Counted from the stretch's first letter, positions 41,489 to 51,319 are shown. The stretch: 64,000 bases of DNA from Ascidiimonas sp046199005 (GCA_046199005.1 CP176050.1:3596001-3660000), one strand, 5' to 3'. Translations and numbers: made by a program. The notes: a model not told the origin generated them from the sequence alone.

Positions 41489-43177
41489 ATGCAACTTTCA
41501 GAACAAGAGCTAATAAGAAGAGAGAAATTGGATAGATTAAGAGCTTTAGGCATTAATCCGTTTCCGGCAGATCTTTATCCGGTAGACCATACTTCAACTC
41601 AGGTTAAAGATAATTATGAAGAAGGCAAGAAAGTAGTAGTGGCCGGAAGACTCATGTCTTCAAGAATACAAGGAAAGGCCTCGTTTGCTGAATTACAGGA
41701 TAGTGAAGGACGAATTCAGCTTTATTTTAATAGGGATGAGATCTGTACCGGAGAGGACAAATCAAAATACAATGAGGTTTTTAAAAAGCTGATCGATCTT
41801 GGAGACTTTATAGGTGTAGAAGGTACGCTCTTTACCACCCAGGTTGGCGAAAAGACGATCATGGTAAAAGATTTTCGTTTGTTGAGTAAAGCATTACGCC
41901 CCTTACCCCTGCCCAAGATAGATGCAGACGGTAAAACGCATGATGAGTTCAATGATCCTGAGTTAAGATACCGTATGCGTTATGTAGACCTGGTAGTTAA
42001 TCCTCAGGTAAAAGAAGTTTTTGTGAAACGAACAAAGCTTTTTAATGCAATGCGTGAATTTTTTAATGAAAAGGGTTATTTTGAGGTGGAGACCCCTATT
42101 CTTCAATCGATCCCTGGCGGGGCAGCGGCCAGACCTTTCGTCACCCATCACAATAGCCTTGACATTCCTCTTTATATGCGAATCGCCAACGAATTATATT
42201 TAAAGCGCTTGATTGTTGGAGGTTTTGATGGAGTATATGAATTCTCGAAGAACTTCAGAAATGAAGGTATGGATCGCACCCATAATCCTGAATTCACAGC
42301 CATGGAAATCTATGTCGCCTATAAAGACTATAATTGGATGATGGAATTCACTGAAAACCTTCTTGAACACTGTGCTAAAGCGGTTAATGGAAATACAAAA
42401 ACAGTTTTTGGGGAACACGAGATTGACTTTAAAGCTCCCTACCCGAGAATCACCATGACCGATGCGATTAAAAAGTTCACAGGGTTCGATATCACCGCGA
42501 AGACAGAAGATGAGATCAGAAATGCGGCATTGAAAATGGGTGTTGCTGTCGAAGATAGCATGGGTAAGGGAAAACTGATAGATGAGATCTTTGGAGAGAA
42601 ATGCGAAGGCAATTTTATTCAACCTACCTTCATTACCGATTACCCGAAAGAAATGAGTCCGCTCTGCAAAGAGCATCGAGAAAATCCAGATCTCACCGAG
42701 CGTTTTGAATTGATGGTTTGCGGTAAAGAAATCGCCAATGCGTATTCAGAGCTCAATGATCCTATAGACCAGAGAGAACGTTTTGAAGCACAACTAAAAC
42801 TATCTGAACGCGGTGATGATGAAGCAATGTTTATCGATAACGATTTTTTAAGAGCATTGGAATACGGTATGCCGCCTACCAGTGGCTTAGGGATAGGTAT
42901 GGATCGTTTGATCATGTTCCTTACGAATAATCAATCGATTCAGGAAGTACTTTTTTTCCCGCAGATGAGACCCGAGAAAAAACAACTCAGTCTAAGTGAA
43001 AATGAAAAGCTAATTTTCGATATCCTTAAAAAAGAATCTAAAATGCTACTTTCAGATCTTAAATCCGCTTCCGGACTTAGCAATAAAGCGTGGGACAAAG
43101 GAATAAAGGGCCTTACAAAACTTAAAGCCGTAAAAGTATATAAGGAAGAAGACAAGCTCTACTGCGAAATTATTTAA
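41489..43177 (+). CDS. lysS: Lysyl-tRNA synthetase, class II
   Basis: 562-aa enzyme that charges tRNA-Lys. The N-terminal OB-fold anticodon-binding domain ('VVVAGRLMSSRIQGKASFAE') is followed by the class II core: motif 2 'FRNEGMDRTHNPEFTAME' and motif 3 'GLGIGMDRLIMFL'. It is longer than the usual ~500 aa: residues from about 495 form an extra charged domain ('ENEKLIFDILKKESKMLLSD' and on), which looks like a small winged-helix tail seen in other Bacteroidota LysRS. It appears monocistronic; I see no terminator in the 114 bp after it. Confidence 0.96.
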   Translation: MQLSEQELIRREKLDRLRALGINPFPADLYPVDHTSTQVKDNYEEGKKVVVAGRLMSSRIQGKASFAELQDSEGRIQLYFNRDEICTGEDKSKYNEVFKKLIDLGDFIGVEGTLFTTQVGEKTIMVKDFRLLSKALRPLPLPKIDADGKTHDEFNDPELRYRMRYVDLVVNPQVKEVFVKRTKLFNAMREFFNEKGYFEVETPILQSIPGGAAARPFVTHHNSLDIPLYMRIANELYLKRLIVGGFDGVYEFSKNFRNEGMDRTHNPEFTAMEIYVAYKDYNWMMEFTENLLEHCAKAVNGNTKTVFGEHEIDFKAPYPRITMTDAIKKFTGFDITAKTEDEIRNAALKMGVAVEDSMGKGKLIDEIFGEKCEGNFIQPTFITDYPKEMSPLCKEHRENPDLTERFELMVCGKEIANAYSELNDPIDQRERFEAQLKLSERGDDEAMFIDNDFLRALEYGMPPTSGLGIGMDRLIMFLTNNQSIQEVLFFPQMRPEKKQLSLSENEKLIFDILKKESKMLLSDLKSASGLSNKAWDKGIKGLTKLKAVKVYKEEDKLYCEII

Positions 43178-43291
43178 GTTTACTAGGTGATGACTACGTA
43201 GAAATACCTGTTTTCAATATCGGGTATTATTACGCTTACATACAAATACCATAACAGATATATTTGAGGCTTAACCCAAAAAATATATTAT

Positions 43292-43849
43292 ATGGAACCA
43301 TTTATTGGACAAATCATGATGTTTGGCGGCAACTTCGCACCAAGAGGCTGGGCCTTATGCAATGGTCAGTTGCTCCAGATAGCATCACATTCTGCATTAT
43401 TCTCTATCCTCGGAACTCAGTTTGGTGGCGACGGGAGAACTACTTTTGGACTCCCCGATCTTAGAGGTAGAATGCCTGTTAGTTATGGCAACGGACCGGG
43501 ACTTCAGCCCTTTCAAATGGGTCAAAAAGGAGGTGCTGAAATTCATTCTCTAACTCTGGCGGAAATGCCTTCTCATCACCATAGCAGTGTAGGGCTAACC
43601 GCTCACCTCTTAGCAAACGACGACGATGGAACTGATGCAGACCCAACAAATAATAATATTGGCGCATCAGAAAATGCTAACCTCTTTAACAGCGCAGCTA
43701 ATAATATCCAAACAGGAAATGGGCCTAATGTCGCCATCTCTGGTAACACTGCGAATGCGGGAGGAAGCATTCCATTTAATATAAGAAATCCTTATCTAGC
43801 AGTAAATTTTGTTATAGCCTTACAAGGGATTTTTCCATCAAGAAATTAA
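43292..43849 (+). CDS. Phage-tail-collar-domain protein (microcystin-dependent-protein-like)
   Basis: 185 aa. The start 'EPFIGQIMMFGGNFAPRGWA' with 'LCNGQLLQIASHSALFSILG' and 'FGLPDLRGRMPVSYGNGPG' is the tail-collar domain of the MdpB-like family. No signal peptide is evident. Gly/Asn/Ala-rich sequence follows, ending 'YLAVNFVIALQGIFPSRN'. Outside phages such proteins are widespread and uncharacterised; no tail, capsid or integrase genes lie nearby. A TATATTTG at 43259-43266 may be its -7 box. It is followed by a hairpin and then the large T9SS protein on the same strand. Confidence 0.85.
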   Translation: MEPFIGQIMMFGGNFAPRGWALCNGQLLQIASHSALFSILGTQFGGDGRTTFGLPDLRGRMPVSYGNGPGLQPFQMGQKGGAEIHSLTLAEMPSHHHSSVGLTAHLLANDDDGTDADPTNNNIGASENANLFNSAANNIQTGNGPNVAISGNTANAGGSIPFNIRNPYLAVNFVIALQGIFPSRN

Positions 43850-43864
43850 ACTTTTTCTTATTTT

Positions 43865-43890
43865 CGCTGCGGAAATATATTTCCGCAGCG
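43865..43890 (+). terminator. Hairpin between the collar gene and the T9SS adhesin gene
   Basis: Perfect palindrome (12-bp arms 43865-43876 and 43879-43890, core GCTGCGGAAAT), followed by TTTAAAC. It ends 25 nt before the GTG start. It may terminate transcription partially or set the ratio between the two genes. Confidence 0.65.
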
Positions 43891-43915
43891 TTTAAACTAA
43901 CCAAAATCTTACATC

Positions 43916-46900
43916 GTGAGAAATTCTTTCTTAGGAATATGTATATTCTTCCTTATCTTATTTTCGCCCGTATCGAATCTGCAAGCTCAAACTAATCTGG
44001 CAGCAGGAGATATTGCCGTACTCTTAGTACAAACCAGAGGTGCAGATGACTTTGCCTTTGTGACCTTTGTAGACATTCAAGCAGGAACTGTTATTTATTT
44101 TACCGATTGTGGTGCCGATGCATCAGGGTTTAGTACTCCCTGCTCAGAAGGAGCCTTTTCATACACTGCTCCTGCTGGTGGATTAAGTGCTGGTGATATC
44201 ATTCAATATACAGATAATCCGGGGCTTTTCGCAGCTTACACAGACTCCAGAATCTCAGCAACTTCTTTTTTATTATCAACTCTGGGAGACCAGATAATCG
44301 CTTTTCAGGATGCATCTAATCCTGGTGGAAGCTCTAATGCTGCTAATAATCCAAGATTTATTTTTGTCAATAATGTAGAATCGACCATATTCGCAGGAGA
44401 CAAAACAGACAGTAATGAAACTGGACTACCATCAGGCTTAACCGATACTGGTGCTTCTCGAACTGCTTTAGGCTTAGGTGCCGGTCCGGGACCAGGGGAT
44501 GAATTTGATATTGCTATTTATAATGGCACCTATGATTTCTCTTCAGGCGGCATTGCTGCGGCGAGATTAGCCTTTTCAGATCTAACTAATTATTACCAAA
44601 CTAACTTAGAGGACGGAACATACACTACTGCTTTTAATAATATTCCAGCTTCTTTAACGCTGGCAGCTTCCTGCGCTTCAACAGATACCACCCCACCAAC
44701 ACCCGATGCCACGTCTCTACCGAATGTGACTGCCCAGTGCCAGGTGACATCTCTGGTAACCCCAACGGCAACGGACAATTGTGGCGGAACGGTAACAGTA
44801 ACTAATAATGTAACACTGCCTATTACAACGCAGGGAACCACTATCGTTACCTGGACATTTGATGATGGTAATGGAAATACTTCGACGCAGAATCAGAATG
44901 TAATCATAGACGATACCACACCGCCAACACCCGATGTAGCATCCTTACCAAATGTTACAGCGCAATGTCAGGTGACCTCGCTTACTCCTCCTACCGCATC
45001 CGACAACTGCGGTGGAACGGTAACCGTAACCAGTAATGCAACTTTACCCATTACAACACAGGGCACTACCATAGTAACCTGGACGTACGATGATGGTAAT
45101 GGAAATACTTCGACGCAGAATCAAAACATCATAGTAGATGATACGACTCCACCTATACCAGATGCAGCATCACTACCCGACGTGACTGCTGAGTGTGAGG
45201 TGACTTCTTTGACGCCTCCTACCGCTACTGATAATTGTGGTGGTAGCATCACTGTAACTAACAACGCTACCTTACCCATCACATCTACGACGGTAGTAAC
45301 CTGGGCTTATGATGATGGTAATGGGAATATCGCTTTTCAGAATCAAAATGTGATCATTAACGATAATACAGCTCCGGTTCCGGATGCAGCCTCTTTACCT
45401 GATGTAACAGATCAGTGTCAGGTGGCTTCTATTACCCCGCCTACCGCTACCGATAACTGCGGTGGTACAGTAACCGTAACCAATAATGTAACCTTTCCGA
45501 TCACGACGCAGGGCACTACCGTAGTTACCTGGACATTTGATGATGGTAATGGAAACACTTCGACGCAGAATCAGAATGTGATCATAGACGATACCACACC
45601 ACCAACACCCGATGTAGCATCTTTACCCAATGTAACGGCACAATGCGAGGTGACCTCCCTTACACCGCCTACTGCTACCGATAACTGCGGAGGAACCGTA
45701 ACTGTAACTAACAATGCAACACTGCCAATTATTACACAGGGAACTACCGTAGTTACCTGGACGTATGATGATGGTAATGGAAATACTTCGACGCAGAATC
45801 AGAATGTGATTATTGACGATACCACGCCTCCTACACCCGATGTAGCATCCTTACCAAATGTAACAGCGCAATGTCAGGTGACCTCGCTTACACCGCCCAC
45901 GGCAACCGATAACTGCGGAGGAACCGTAACCGTAACCAACAATGCAACATTACCTATTACAACACAGGGCACTACCATAGTAACCTGGACGTACGATGAT
46001 GGTAACGGAAATACTTCGACACAGAATCAAAACATCATAGTAGATGATACGACTCCACCTATACCAGATGCAGCATCACTACCCGACGTGACTGCTGAGT
46101 GTGAGGTGACTTCTTTGACGCCTCCTACCGCTACTGATAATTGCGGGGGAGCATTAACCGTTAGCAATAATGCAACACTACCTATTACTTCAACCACTAC
46201 CGTCACATGGGCATATGACGATGGGAACGGAAATATCACCTTCCAGAATCAGAATGTGATCATTAATGATAATACAGCTCCGGTTCCGGATGCAGCCGCT
46301 TTACCTAATATAACTGCACAATGTCAGGTTGCTTCTATTACCCCGCCAACCGCAACAGATAATTGTGGAGGTACGGTAACTTTAACTAACAATGTTACCT
46401 TCCCAATTACCACTCAAGGAACCACAGTAGTCACCTGGACATTCGATGATGGTAATGGAAACACTTCTACACAGAACCAAAATGTGATTATTGATGATAC
46501 CACGCCACCTGCACCCGATGTAGCATCATTACCAGATGTAACGGCACAATGCCAGGTGACCTCCCTTACACCGCCTACTGCGACCGATAACTGCGGAGGA
46601 ACCGTAACTGTAACTAACAATGCAACACTCCCTATCACTACCCAGGGAACTACCGTTGTCACATGGACGTATGATGATGGAAATGGGAATACATCCGCTC
46701 AAAATCAGAATGTGATTATTGACGATACCACGCCTCCTACACCCGATGTAGCATCCTTACCAAATGTAACAGCGCAATGTCAGGTGACCTCGCTTACACC
46801 TCCTACCGCAACCGACAACTGTAGTGGAACGGTAACCGTTACCAGTAATGCAACCTTGCCGATCACCACCCAGGGCACTACCATAGTAACCTGGACATAC

Positions 46901-48433
46901 GATGATGGTAATGGAAATACTTCGACGCAGAATCAAAACATCATTGTAGATGATACCACGTCACCAACACCGGATGCAGCTTCACTTCCCGACGTGACTG
47001 CTGAGTGTGAAGTGACTTCCTTAACACCTCCAACTGCTACTGATAATTGTGGTGGAAGTGTAACAGTTACTAACAATGTTACGCTACCTATAACAGCTCA
47101 GGGAACCACCGTGGTCACCTGGACATTTGATGATGGTAATGGAAATACTTCTGCACAAAATCAAAATGTGATCATCAACGACAATACTCCGCCGGTACCT
47201 GATATAGCTTCGTTACCGGATATCACTGATGAATGCGAAGTAACTTCATTAGACATACCAACGGCAACCGATAATTGCGGAGGAAGTGTAACTGTCACCA
47301 ATAATGCAACTCTACCCATCACTACGCAAGGAACCACAGTTGTAACCTGGACGTTTAACGATGGAAACGGTAATGTGATAAGTCAGAATCAAAATGTCAT
47401 CATCAATGATAGTACCGATCCTGTTGCGGTTTGTAATAATCTTGAAATAGTCCTGGATAGTACCGGTAATGCGTCTATTACCGCGGCTCAGATAGACGGC
47501 GGATCAACAGATAATTGTACAATTACATCCATCACCATAGATCGGGACACCTTTACTTGTGCAGACGTTGGAGAGAACACCGTAATTCTTACAGTAACAG
47601 ACGGTAACGGCAATACTGACACCTGTGAAGCGACAGTTACCGTTACTTCTGATGGTATGGCGGTTGCCAGTAATAATGGTCCGGTTTGTGAAGGAGAATC
47701 AATAGAGTTAAGTGAAACCAGCGGCATTGCTACCGCCTGGTCCTGGACAAGTGATGGATCAGCCACATTTGATAATGCGACTAGTCAAAATCCTGTAGTA
47801 AGTAACGTGACAGATGGTGAAATCTTTACAGTTGAAATTACTTTCTCCGGTGGATGTACCGCTACTGCGACAACCACGGTGATGGTGAACAGTACGGCCG
47901 TGCCTACTGGCGATGCCGTGCAACAGATTTGTCAGGACATTAATGCTACGTTGGCAGACATTGAAGTGAATGCATCGCAGGAAATCTTTTGGTATGCAGA
48001 TGCAGGCAGAAATACCTCACTCGATATTAATACCCCTCTTGTAAACGGTACTACCTATTATGCAAGTGGTTTCAATGAAGGTACCGGTTGTGAATCAATA
48101 GAAAATTTAGCTGTCACGGTAGAATTAATCAACTGTGTCGATGTAAGCACTTTTAGCAAAAGAGCCTTTTCTCCAAATGGAGATGGTGTGAATGATACCT
48201 TCACGATTACAGAATTGCGTAACAACTATCCTAATTATGCAATGGAAGTCTATAATCGTTACGGTTCTTTAGTGTACAAAGGAACTGCATCTACACCAGA
48301 TTGGGACGGAACATCATCTGAAGGAACTGCACTTTCTGATGGCATACTTCCAAACGGCGTTTACTTTTTCATTATAAACTTTGGAGATGGTGAAACCAAG
48401 CCTTTTCAGGGAATTGTTTACTTAAATCGATAA
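43916..48433 (+). CDS. T9SS type B-secreted, multi-domain adhesin-like protein, 1505 aa
   Basis: GTG start with signal peptide (1-25, ending 'NLQAQ'). Residues 26-250 form an N-terminal domain with 'VTFVDIQAGTVIYFTDCGA', like lamin-tail-like modules of flavobacterial surface proteins. Residues 257-1163 are 12 HYR-like domains of about 76 aa, each with one Cys before the central 'TATDNCGG' and the Cys in it, and a 'WTxDDGNGNTS' close. A diverged thirteenth domain (about 1164-1243) and an Ig-like region follow. The last ~93 residues ('FSKRAFSPNGDGVNDTFTI' through 'GIVYLNR') are the gliding-motility/T9SS type B C-terminal signal. It is exported by T9SS and probably shed or fixed on the cell surface by the SprF-like partner 19 bp downstream. 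Confidence 0.92.
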   Translation: MRNSFLGICIFFLILFSPVSNLQAQTNLAAGDIAVLLVQTRGADDFAFVTFVDIQAGTVIYFTDCGADASGFSTPCSEGAFSYTAPAGGLSAGDIIQYTDNPGLFAAYTDSRISATSFLLSTLGDQIIAFQDASNPGGSSNAANNPRFIFVNNVESTIFAGDKTDSNETGLPSGLTDTGASRTALGLGAGPGPGDEFDIAIYNGTYDFSSGGIAAARLAFSDLTNYYQTNLEDGTYTTAFNNIPASLTLAASCASTDTTPPTPDATSLPNVTAQCQVTSLVTPTATDNCGGTVTVTNNVTLPITTQGTTIVTWTFDDGNGNTSTQNQNVIIDDTTPPTPDVASLPNVTAQCQVTSLTPPTASDNCGGTVTVTSNATLPITTQGTTIVTWTYDDGNGNTSTQNQNIIVDDTTPPIPDAASLPDVTAECEVTSLTPPTATDNCGGSITVTNNATLPITSTTVVTWAYDDGNGNIAFQNQNVIINDNTAPVPDAASLPDVTDQCQVASITPPTATDNCGGTVTVTNNVTFPITTQGTTVVTWTFDDGNGNTSTQNQNVIIDDTTPPTPDVASLPNVTAQCEVTSLTPPTATDNCGGTVTVTNNATLPIITQGTTVVTWTYDDGNGNTSTQNQNVIIDDTTPPTPDVASLPNVTAQCQVTSLTPPTATDNCGGTVTVTNNATLPITTQGTTIVTWTYDDGNGNTSTQNQNIIVDDTTPPIPDAASLPDVTAECEVTSLTPPTATDNCGGALTVSNNATLPITSTTTVTWAYDDGNGNITFQNQNVIINDNTAPVPDAAALPNITAQCQVASITPPTATDNCGGTVTLTNNVTFPITTQGTTVVTWTFDDGNGNTSTQNQNVIIDDTTPPAPDVASLPDVTAQCQVTSLTPPTATDNCGGTVTVTNNATLPITTQGTTVVTWTYDDGNGNTSAQNQNVIIDDTTPPTPDVASLPNVTAQCQVTSLTPPTATDNCSGTVTVTSNATLPITTQGTTIVTWTYDDGNGNTSTQNQNIIVDDTTSPTPDAASLPDVTAECEVTSLTPPTATDNCGGSVTVTNNVTLPITAQGTTVVTWTFDDGNGNTSAQNQNVIINDNTPPVPDIASLPDITDECEVTSLDIPTATDNCGGSVTVTNNATLPITTQGTTVVTWTFNDGNGNVISQNQNVIINDSTDPVAVCNNLEIVLDSTGNASITAAQIDGGSTDNCTITSITIDRDTFTCADVGENTVILTVTDGNGNTDTCEATVTVTSDGMAVASNNGPVCEGESIELSETSGIATAWSWTSDGSATFDNATSQNPVVSNVTDGEIFTVEITFSGGCTATATTTVMVNSTAVPTGDAVQQICQDINATLADIEVNASQEIFWYADAGRNTSLDINTPLVNGTTYYASGFNEGTGCESIENLAVTVELINCVDVSTFSKRAFSPNGDGVNDTFTITELRNNYPNYAMEVYNRYGSLVYKGTASTPDWDGTSSEGTALSDGILPNGVYFFIINFGDGETKPFQGIVYLNR
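44684..47404 (+). repeat. 12 tandem HYR-like coding repeats with a 4-unit higher-order period
   Basis: Coding repeat of about 228 nt per unit. Units 2, 6 and 10 begin at 44909, 45815 and 46721, exactly 906 nt apart, i.e. four domains minus a 2-aa deletion. Units 3 and 7 share that shortened 'PITSTT' segment; units 4 and 8 share the 'NDNTAPVPDAA' start. The array therefore grew by copying four-domain blocks, not single domains. Confidence 0.9.
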
Positions 48434-48452
48434 TCTTTAGAAACTAAATAAC

Positions 48453-49385
48453 ATGAATACTATTAATTTTTTTCAACTTAAAAATTGTGTTATCCTGTTT
48501 TTGTTTCTTTTGATCTCGAATGGAATAAACGCACAACAAGATCCACAATACACACAGTATCTTTATAACATGAGTATTGTAAACCCTGCCTTTGCGACCG
48601 ATCAGCAAGGACTTCTTAATCTGGGAGTTCTGTACAGAGCACAATGGAGCGGAGTAGACGGAGCACCAAGAACTTTTAATGCTTTTGGACATGTTGCTCT
48701 CGGTAAAAATATAGAAACAGGTATCTCTATTGTAAGAGATGATATAGGCGACGGTGCAATTGTTGAAGACAATATAAATGTTGATTTTGCATATGTACTT
48801 CAACTCTCAAGAGACAGCAAATTATCACTAGGATTAAAGGCCGGGATCACCAATTTCAGAAACGATCTTAGCGGATTTGTTTTTGACGATCCTTCAGAAG
48901 ATCCGGCATTTAATCAAAATATCAATGAGAGTTTCGGGAATCTGGGTGTAGGAGCTTACTATTTTAACAATCGCTTCTTTGCCGGATTTTCTGCGCTTAA
49001 CCTTGTCAAAGCCAAACACCTTAACAAAAGAGACGGATTGGTAAATCGCGGAAGAGAGGAAACTCATTTTTACCTCACCAGTGGTTATACATTTGATGTA
49101 GATGGCGAAGACTTCCAGCTAAAACCTTCGGTATTACTTCGAGGAGTAGAAGGAGCTCCCCTCATCGTAGATCTCAATTTGAATGCTATTCTCTTTAATA
49201 AGTTTGAGTTGGGTGTCGGATACAGAACAAGCGAGTCCATCGTGGGTATGTTCAATCTGAAACTTACTCAACAAACACGTATTGGATATGCCTACGATTA
49301 TACTTTGAACAATCTTGGAGATTTTGGATCGGGATCTCATGAGGTCTTTTTACTATTTGATTTTGATCTCTCCAAAATAAGATAA
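48453..49385 (+). CDS. T9SS-associated outer-membrane protein, PorP/SprF family
   Basis: 310 aa with signal peptide (1-27, ending 'NGINAQ'). 'QDPQYTQYLYNMSIVNPAFA' is the family's opening motif; 'RAQWSGVDGAPRTFNAFGH' and alternating beta-strands to the end follow. PorP/SprF proteins are outer-membrane partners needed to place specific type B T9SS substrates such as SprB. It lies 19 bp after the big adhesin gene, the usual pairing, so it is likely that protein's dedicated partner. It ends just before a bidirectional terminator. Confidence 0.94.
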   Translation: MNTINFFQLKNCVILFLFLLISNGINAQQDPQYTQYLYNMSIVNPAFATDQQGLLNLGVLYRAQWSGVDGAPRTFNAFGHVALGKNIETGISIVRDDIGDGAIVEDNINVDFAYVLQLSRDSKLSLGLKAGITNFRNDLSGFVFDDPSEDPAFNQNINESFGNLGVGAYYFNNRFFAGFSALNLVKAKHLNKRDGLVNRGREETHFYLTSGYTFDVDGEDFQLKPSVLLRGVEGAPLIVDLNLNAILFNKFELGVGYRTSESIVGMFNLKLTQQTRIGYAYDYTLNNLGDFGSGSHEVFLLFDFDLSKIR

Positions 49386-49402
49386 ATCTATTTAAAAATT
49401 TC

Positions 49403-49427
49403 AAAGAGGGCTTTAGGGCCCTCTTTT
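49403..49427. terminator. Bidirectional terminator between convergent genes
   Basis: AAAGAGGGC / GCCCTCTTT arms around a 6-nt loop with T following on the plus strand and A preceding. It serves the SprF gene and the 49436-50674 gene, which converge here. Confidence 0.82.
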
Positions 49428-49435
49428 GTTATTTA

Positions 49436-50674
49436 CTACTTTTTAGGAAGTACTCTAATTTGTTGTTTTTCCCAGGAATTATAATTTGCGTTACTTTCTT
49501 TATCGTAGAATGGCCATTGACTATTTGAAATGTAATAATACCCTGCTTCCGGATCGTAAAAACCGTTGGTAGGCTCTCCTTTTAGAGGCAATGCATTATC
49601 CAGAAGTTCTACATCAAGTACCTTGTCATCTTTGTAATTCACCTGTATTAATTTCTTAGGAGTCGAATTATTTTGAATTGCGAATAAGCTTCCGGGCGCT
49701 CTAAAAGTCAATCCATCAATACCTTTTAGTAAGTACTTATCAGAATGCATCCATCTTTGTTTCAAGGACATGTCTAAGGGAAACATCAAGATCCCTTTGA
49801 TATAGTCTGCAATAAATAAACTATCTCTTTGCAGATTGGTAGTTATTCCCTGTAGATTGAATGCTTCTTCTAATTCAATAACTTCAGCTATTTTAAATTT
49901 TTTGGAATCAATTTTAAAGATCTGAGGTGTTGCTGAGTTTGTAGCATACAAAAATCCGTCTTTACCGAATACCATACTACCTACGATGGCTTTTCTCGGC
50001 AGCAGCACACTATCTAAACGTTTGCCGGAATTGATTGCTAACTTATAAACGGTGGGGCTTGCTTGCGGATTTGTTTTATTTTTAAAATTCGGAAGTCTCG
50101 CAGTAGCCACCCAAACAGAATTACCATCTATTCCGGTTTCAATAGCCATAGCCGATAGTGGCAGCGTATCTAGCTCCCGTAGAATCTGCTCCTTTGCATC
50201 AAATTGAAGAACGGTACCGCTATGTACATCGGTAAAGAAAAACAAAGAATCTATTTTCACCATATCTTCCAAATGCATCGAATTTGCAAACTCTTTGAAT
50301 ATGCTACTTCGTATTTGCTTTTTAAGGTATTGCTCTCTGCGAAGTTCTATCTCTTTGGTAATGACTGTATCTAACCACAATCTTTTTAAGTCTTCATCTC
50401 TGGTATAGTCTAAAGAAGCATTCCACGAAATGAGTTTCTTAAGTAAACCAGTTGCTTTCTCTGTATTTCCAGTAAGTACTTCAGCAACGGCCAGATTATA
50501 AAGTAAAGTAGGTTGACTAGGATGTAGTTTTAATGCTTTTTGATTAAGTTCTTTAAAGGTTTGATAATCTTTATTTGTATAGGCCGCTACACTTTCTTTA
50601 TAAAGATCATTTAAACTTTGAGCAGTAAGCATGGTTGCAAAAAACAAAGAGAGAAGTACTGCTATCTGTCGCAT
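49436..50674 (-). CDS. Secreted TPR + beta-propeller protein, function unknown
   Basis: 412 aa with signal peptide (1-18, ending 'MLTAQ'). Residues ~20-95 look like two TPR hairpins ('AYTNKDYQTFKELNQKALKL', 'YNLAVAEVLTGNTEKATGLL'). From ~135 on are repeats such as 'LFFFTDVHSGTVLQFD', 'FLYATNSATPQIFKID' and 'DSLFIADYIKGILMFP', resembling an SMP-30/NHL-type propeller. It could be a periplasmic binding or lactonase-like protein; metal ligands are not clear enough to say. Stand-alone on the minus strand, 96 bp from the next gene. Confidence 0.7.
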   Translation of the reverse strand: MRQIAVLLSLFFATMLTAQSLNDLYKESVAAYTNKDYQTFKELNQKALKLHPSQPTLLYNLAVAEVLTGNTEKATGLLKKLISWNASLDYTRDEDLKRLWLDTVITKEIELRREQYLKKQIRSSIFKEFANSMHLEDMVKIDSLFFFTDVHSGTVLQFDAKEQILRELDTLPLSAMAIETGIDGNSVWVATARLPNFKNKTNPQASPTVYKLAINSGKRLDSVLLPRKAIVGSMVFGKDGFLYATNSATPQIFKIDSKKFKIAEVIELEEAFNLQGITTNLQRDSLFIADYIKGILMFPLDMSLKQRWMHSDKYLLKGIDGLTFRAPGSLFAIQNNSTPKKLIQVNYKDDKVLDVELLDNALPLKGEPTNGFYDPEAGYYYISNSQWPFYDKESNANYNSWEKQQIRVLPKK

Positions 50675-50770
50675 GGTTTTTAGTTTTTAATAACTTTCTC
50701 CAAGTTACTTCAAAACAATAAAAGCGACTCTTAATGAAAACATAAGTTTACACATTTAAATAATCCATTT

Positions 50771-51319
50771 TCACTCATTAAGTTTTGAAACCGAGCTACC
50801 ATTAATTATTACATCCGACAAGACAGCTCTTCCATCTTTTATGAAAACCAATGCGAAAGCATTATTGGCAATAGTATCGCGTTGCGCATCACGGTATGCC
50901 TTTTCAGCCTCAACGGCTTTGGTCTCTTTCATATAAAACCGATTGAAAGGCAAATTAAAATACAGTGTTCCGTAATAAAAACTATCTACTGTTGCAGTCA
51001 CATAGCTTTCGTGGTTTTCTGGCCTGTGTTGTGTGGCTTCAACTGCTTTTGCAAAACCGAGAGAATCTTCTTGTAATACTATAAATACTTCGTCATTATA
51101 ATTCCAATTCGATTCTTTTACCATAATACTTTGCATTTCAAAATTTAATGTGATATACGCTCCTCTAAGTGGGTCAGAAGGATCTATTGGCTGTGTTTTG
51201 AACTTAAAGAGTTTTCCTTTAGTAATTGCGATCTCCTGATCATAAATCATTTTCAAAGGAACCGCCCACTGGGCAGCAAAAACCAAAATGAGCATTACAA
51301 AAAATACGATCTTTTTCAT
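50771..51319 (-). CDS. GDYXXLXY-domain membrane protein
   Basis: 182 aa with one N-terminal membrane helix (about 4-22). The segment 'IDPSDPLRGAYITLNFEM' matches the conserved core of the GDYXXLXY family, here with Ala in place of Asp (GAY). The rest is likely periplasmic. It overlaps the upstream DUF2157 gene by 4 bp, the standard partnership for this family. Function is unknown. Confidence 0.82.
   Translation of the reverse strand: MKKIVFFVMLILVFAAQWAVPLKMIYDQEIAITKGKLFKFKTQPIDPSDPLRGAYITLNFEMQSIMVKESNWNYNDEVFIVLQEDSLGFAKAVEATQHRPENHESYVTATVDSFYYGTLYFNLPFNRFYMKETKAVEAEKAYRDAQRDTIANNAFALVFIKDGRAVLSDVIINGSSVSKLNE

Noticed and set aside
43292..43849. Prophage suggested by a tail-collar domain
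   Set aside because: No integrase, capsid, tail or lysis genes within reach; the neighbours are T9SS surface genes.
44684..47404. Regular repeats resembling an array such as CRISPR
   Set aside because: The repeats are coding, about 228 nt long, and form protein domains; no cas genes or short spacers.
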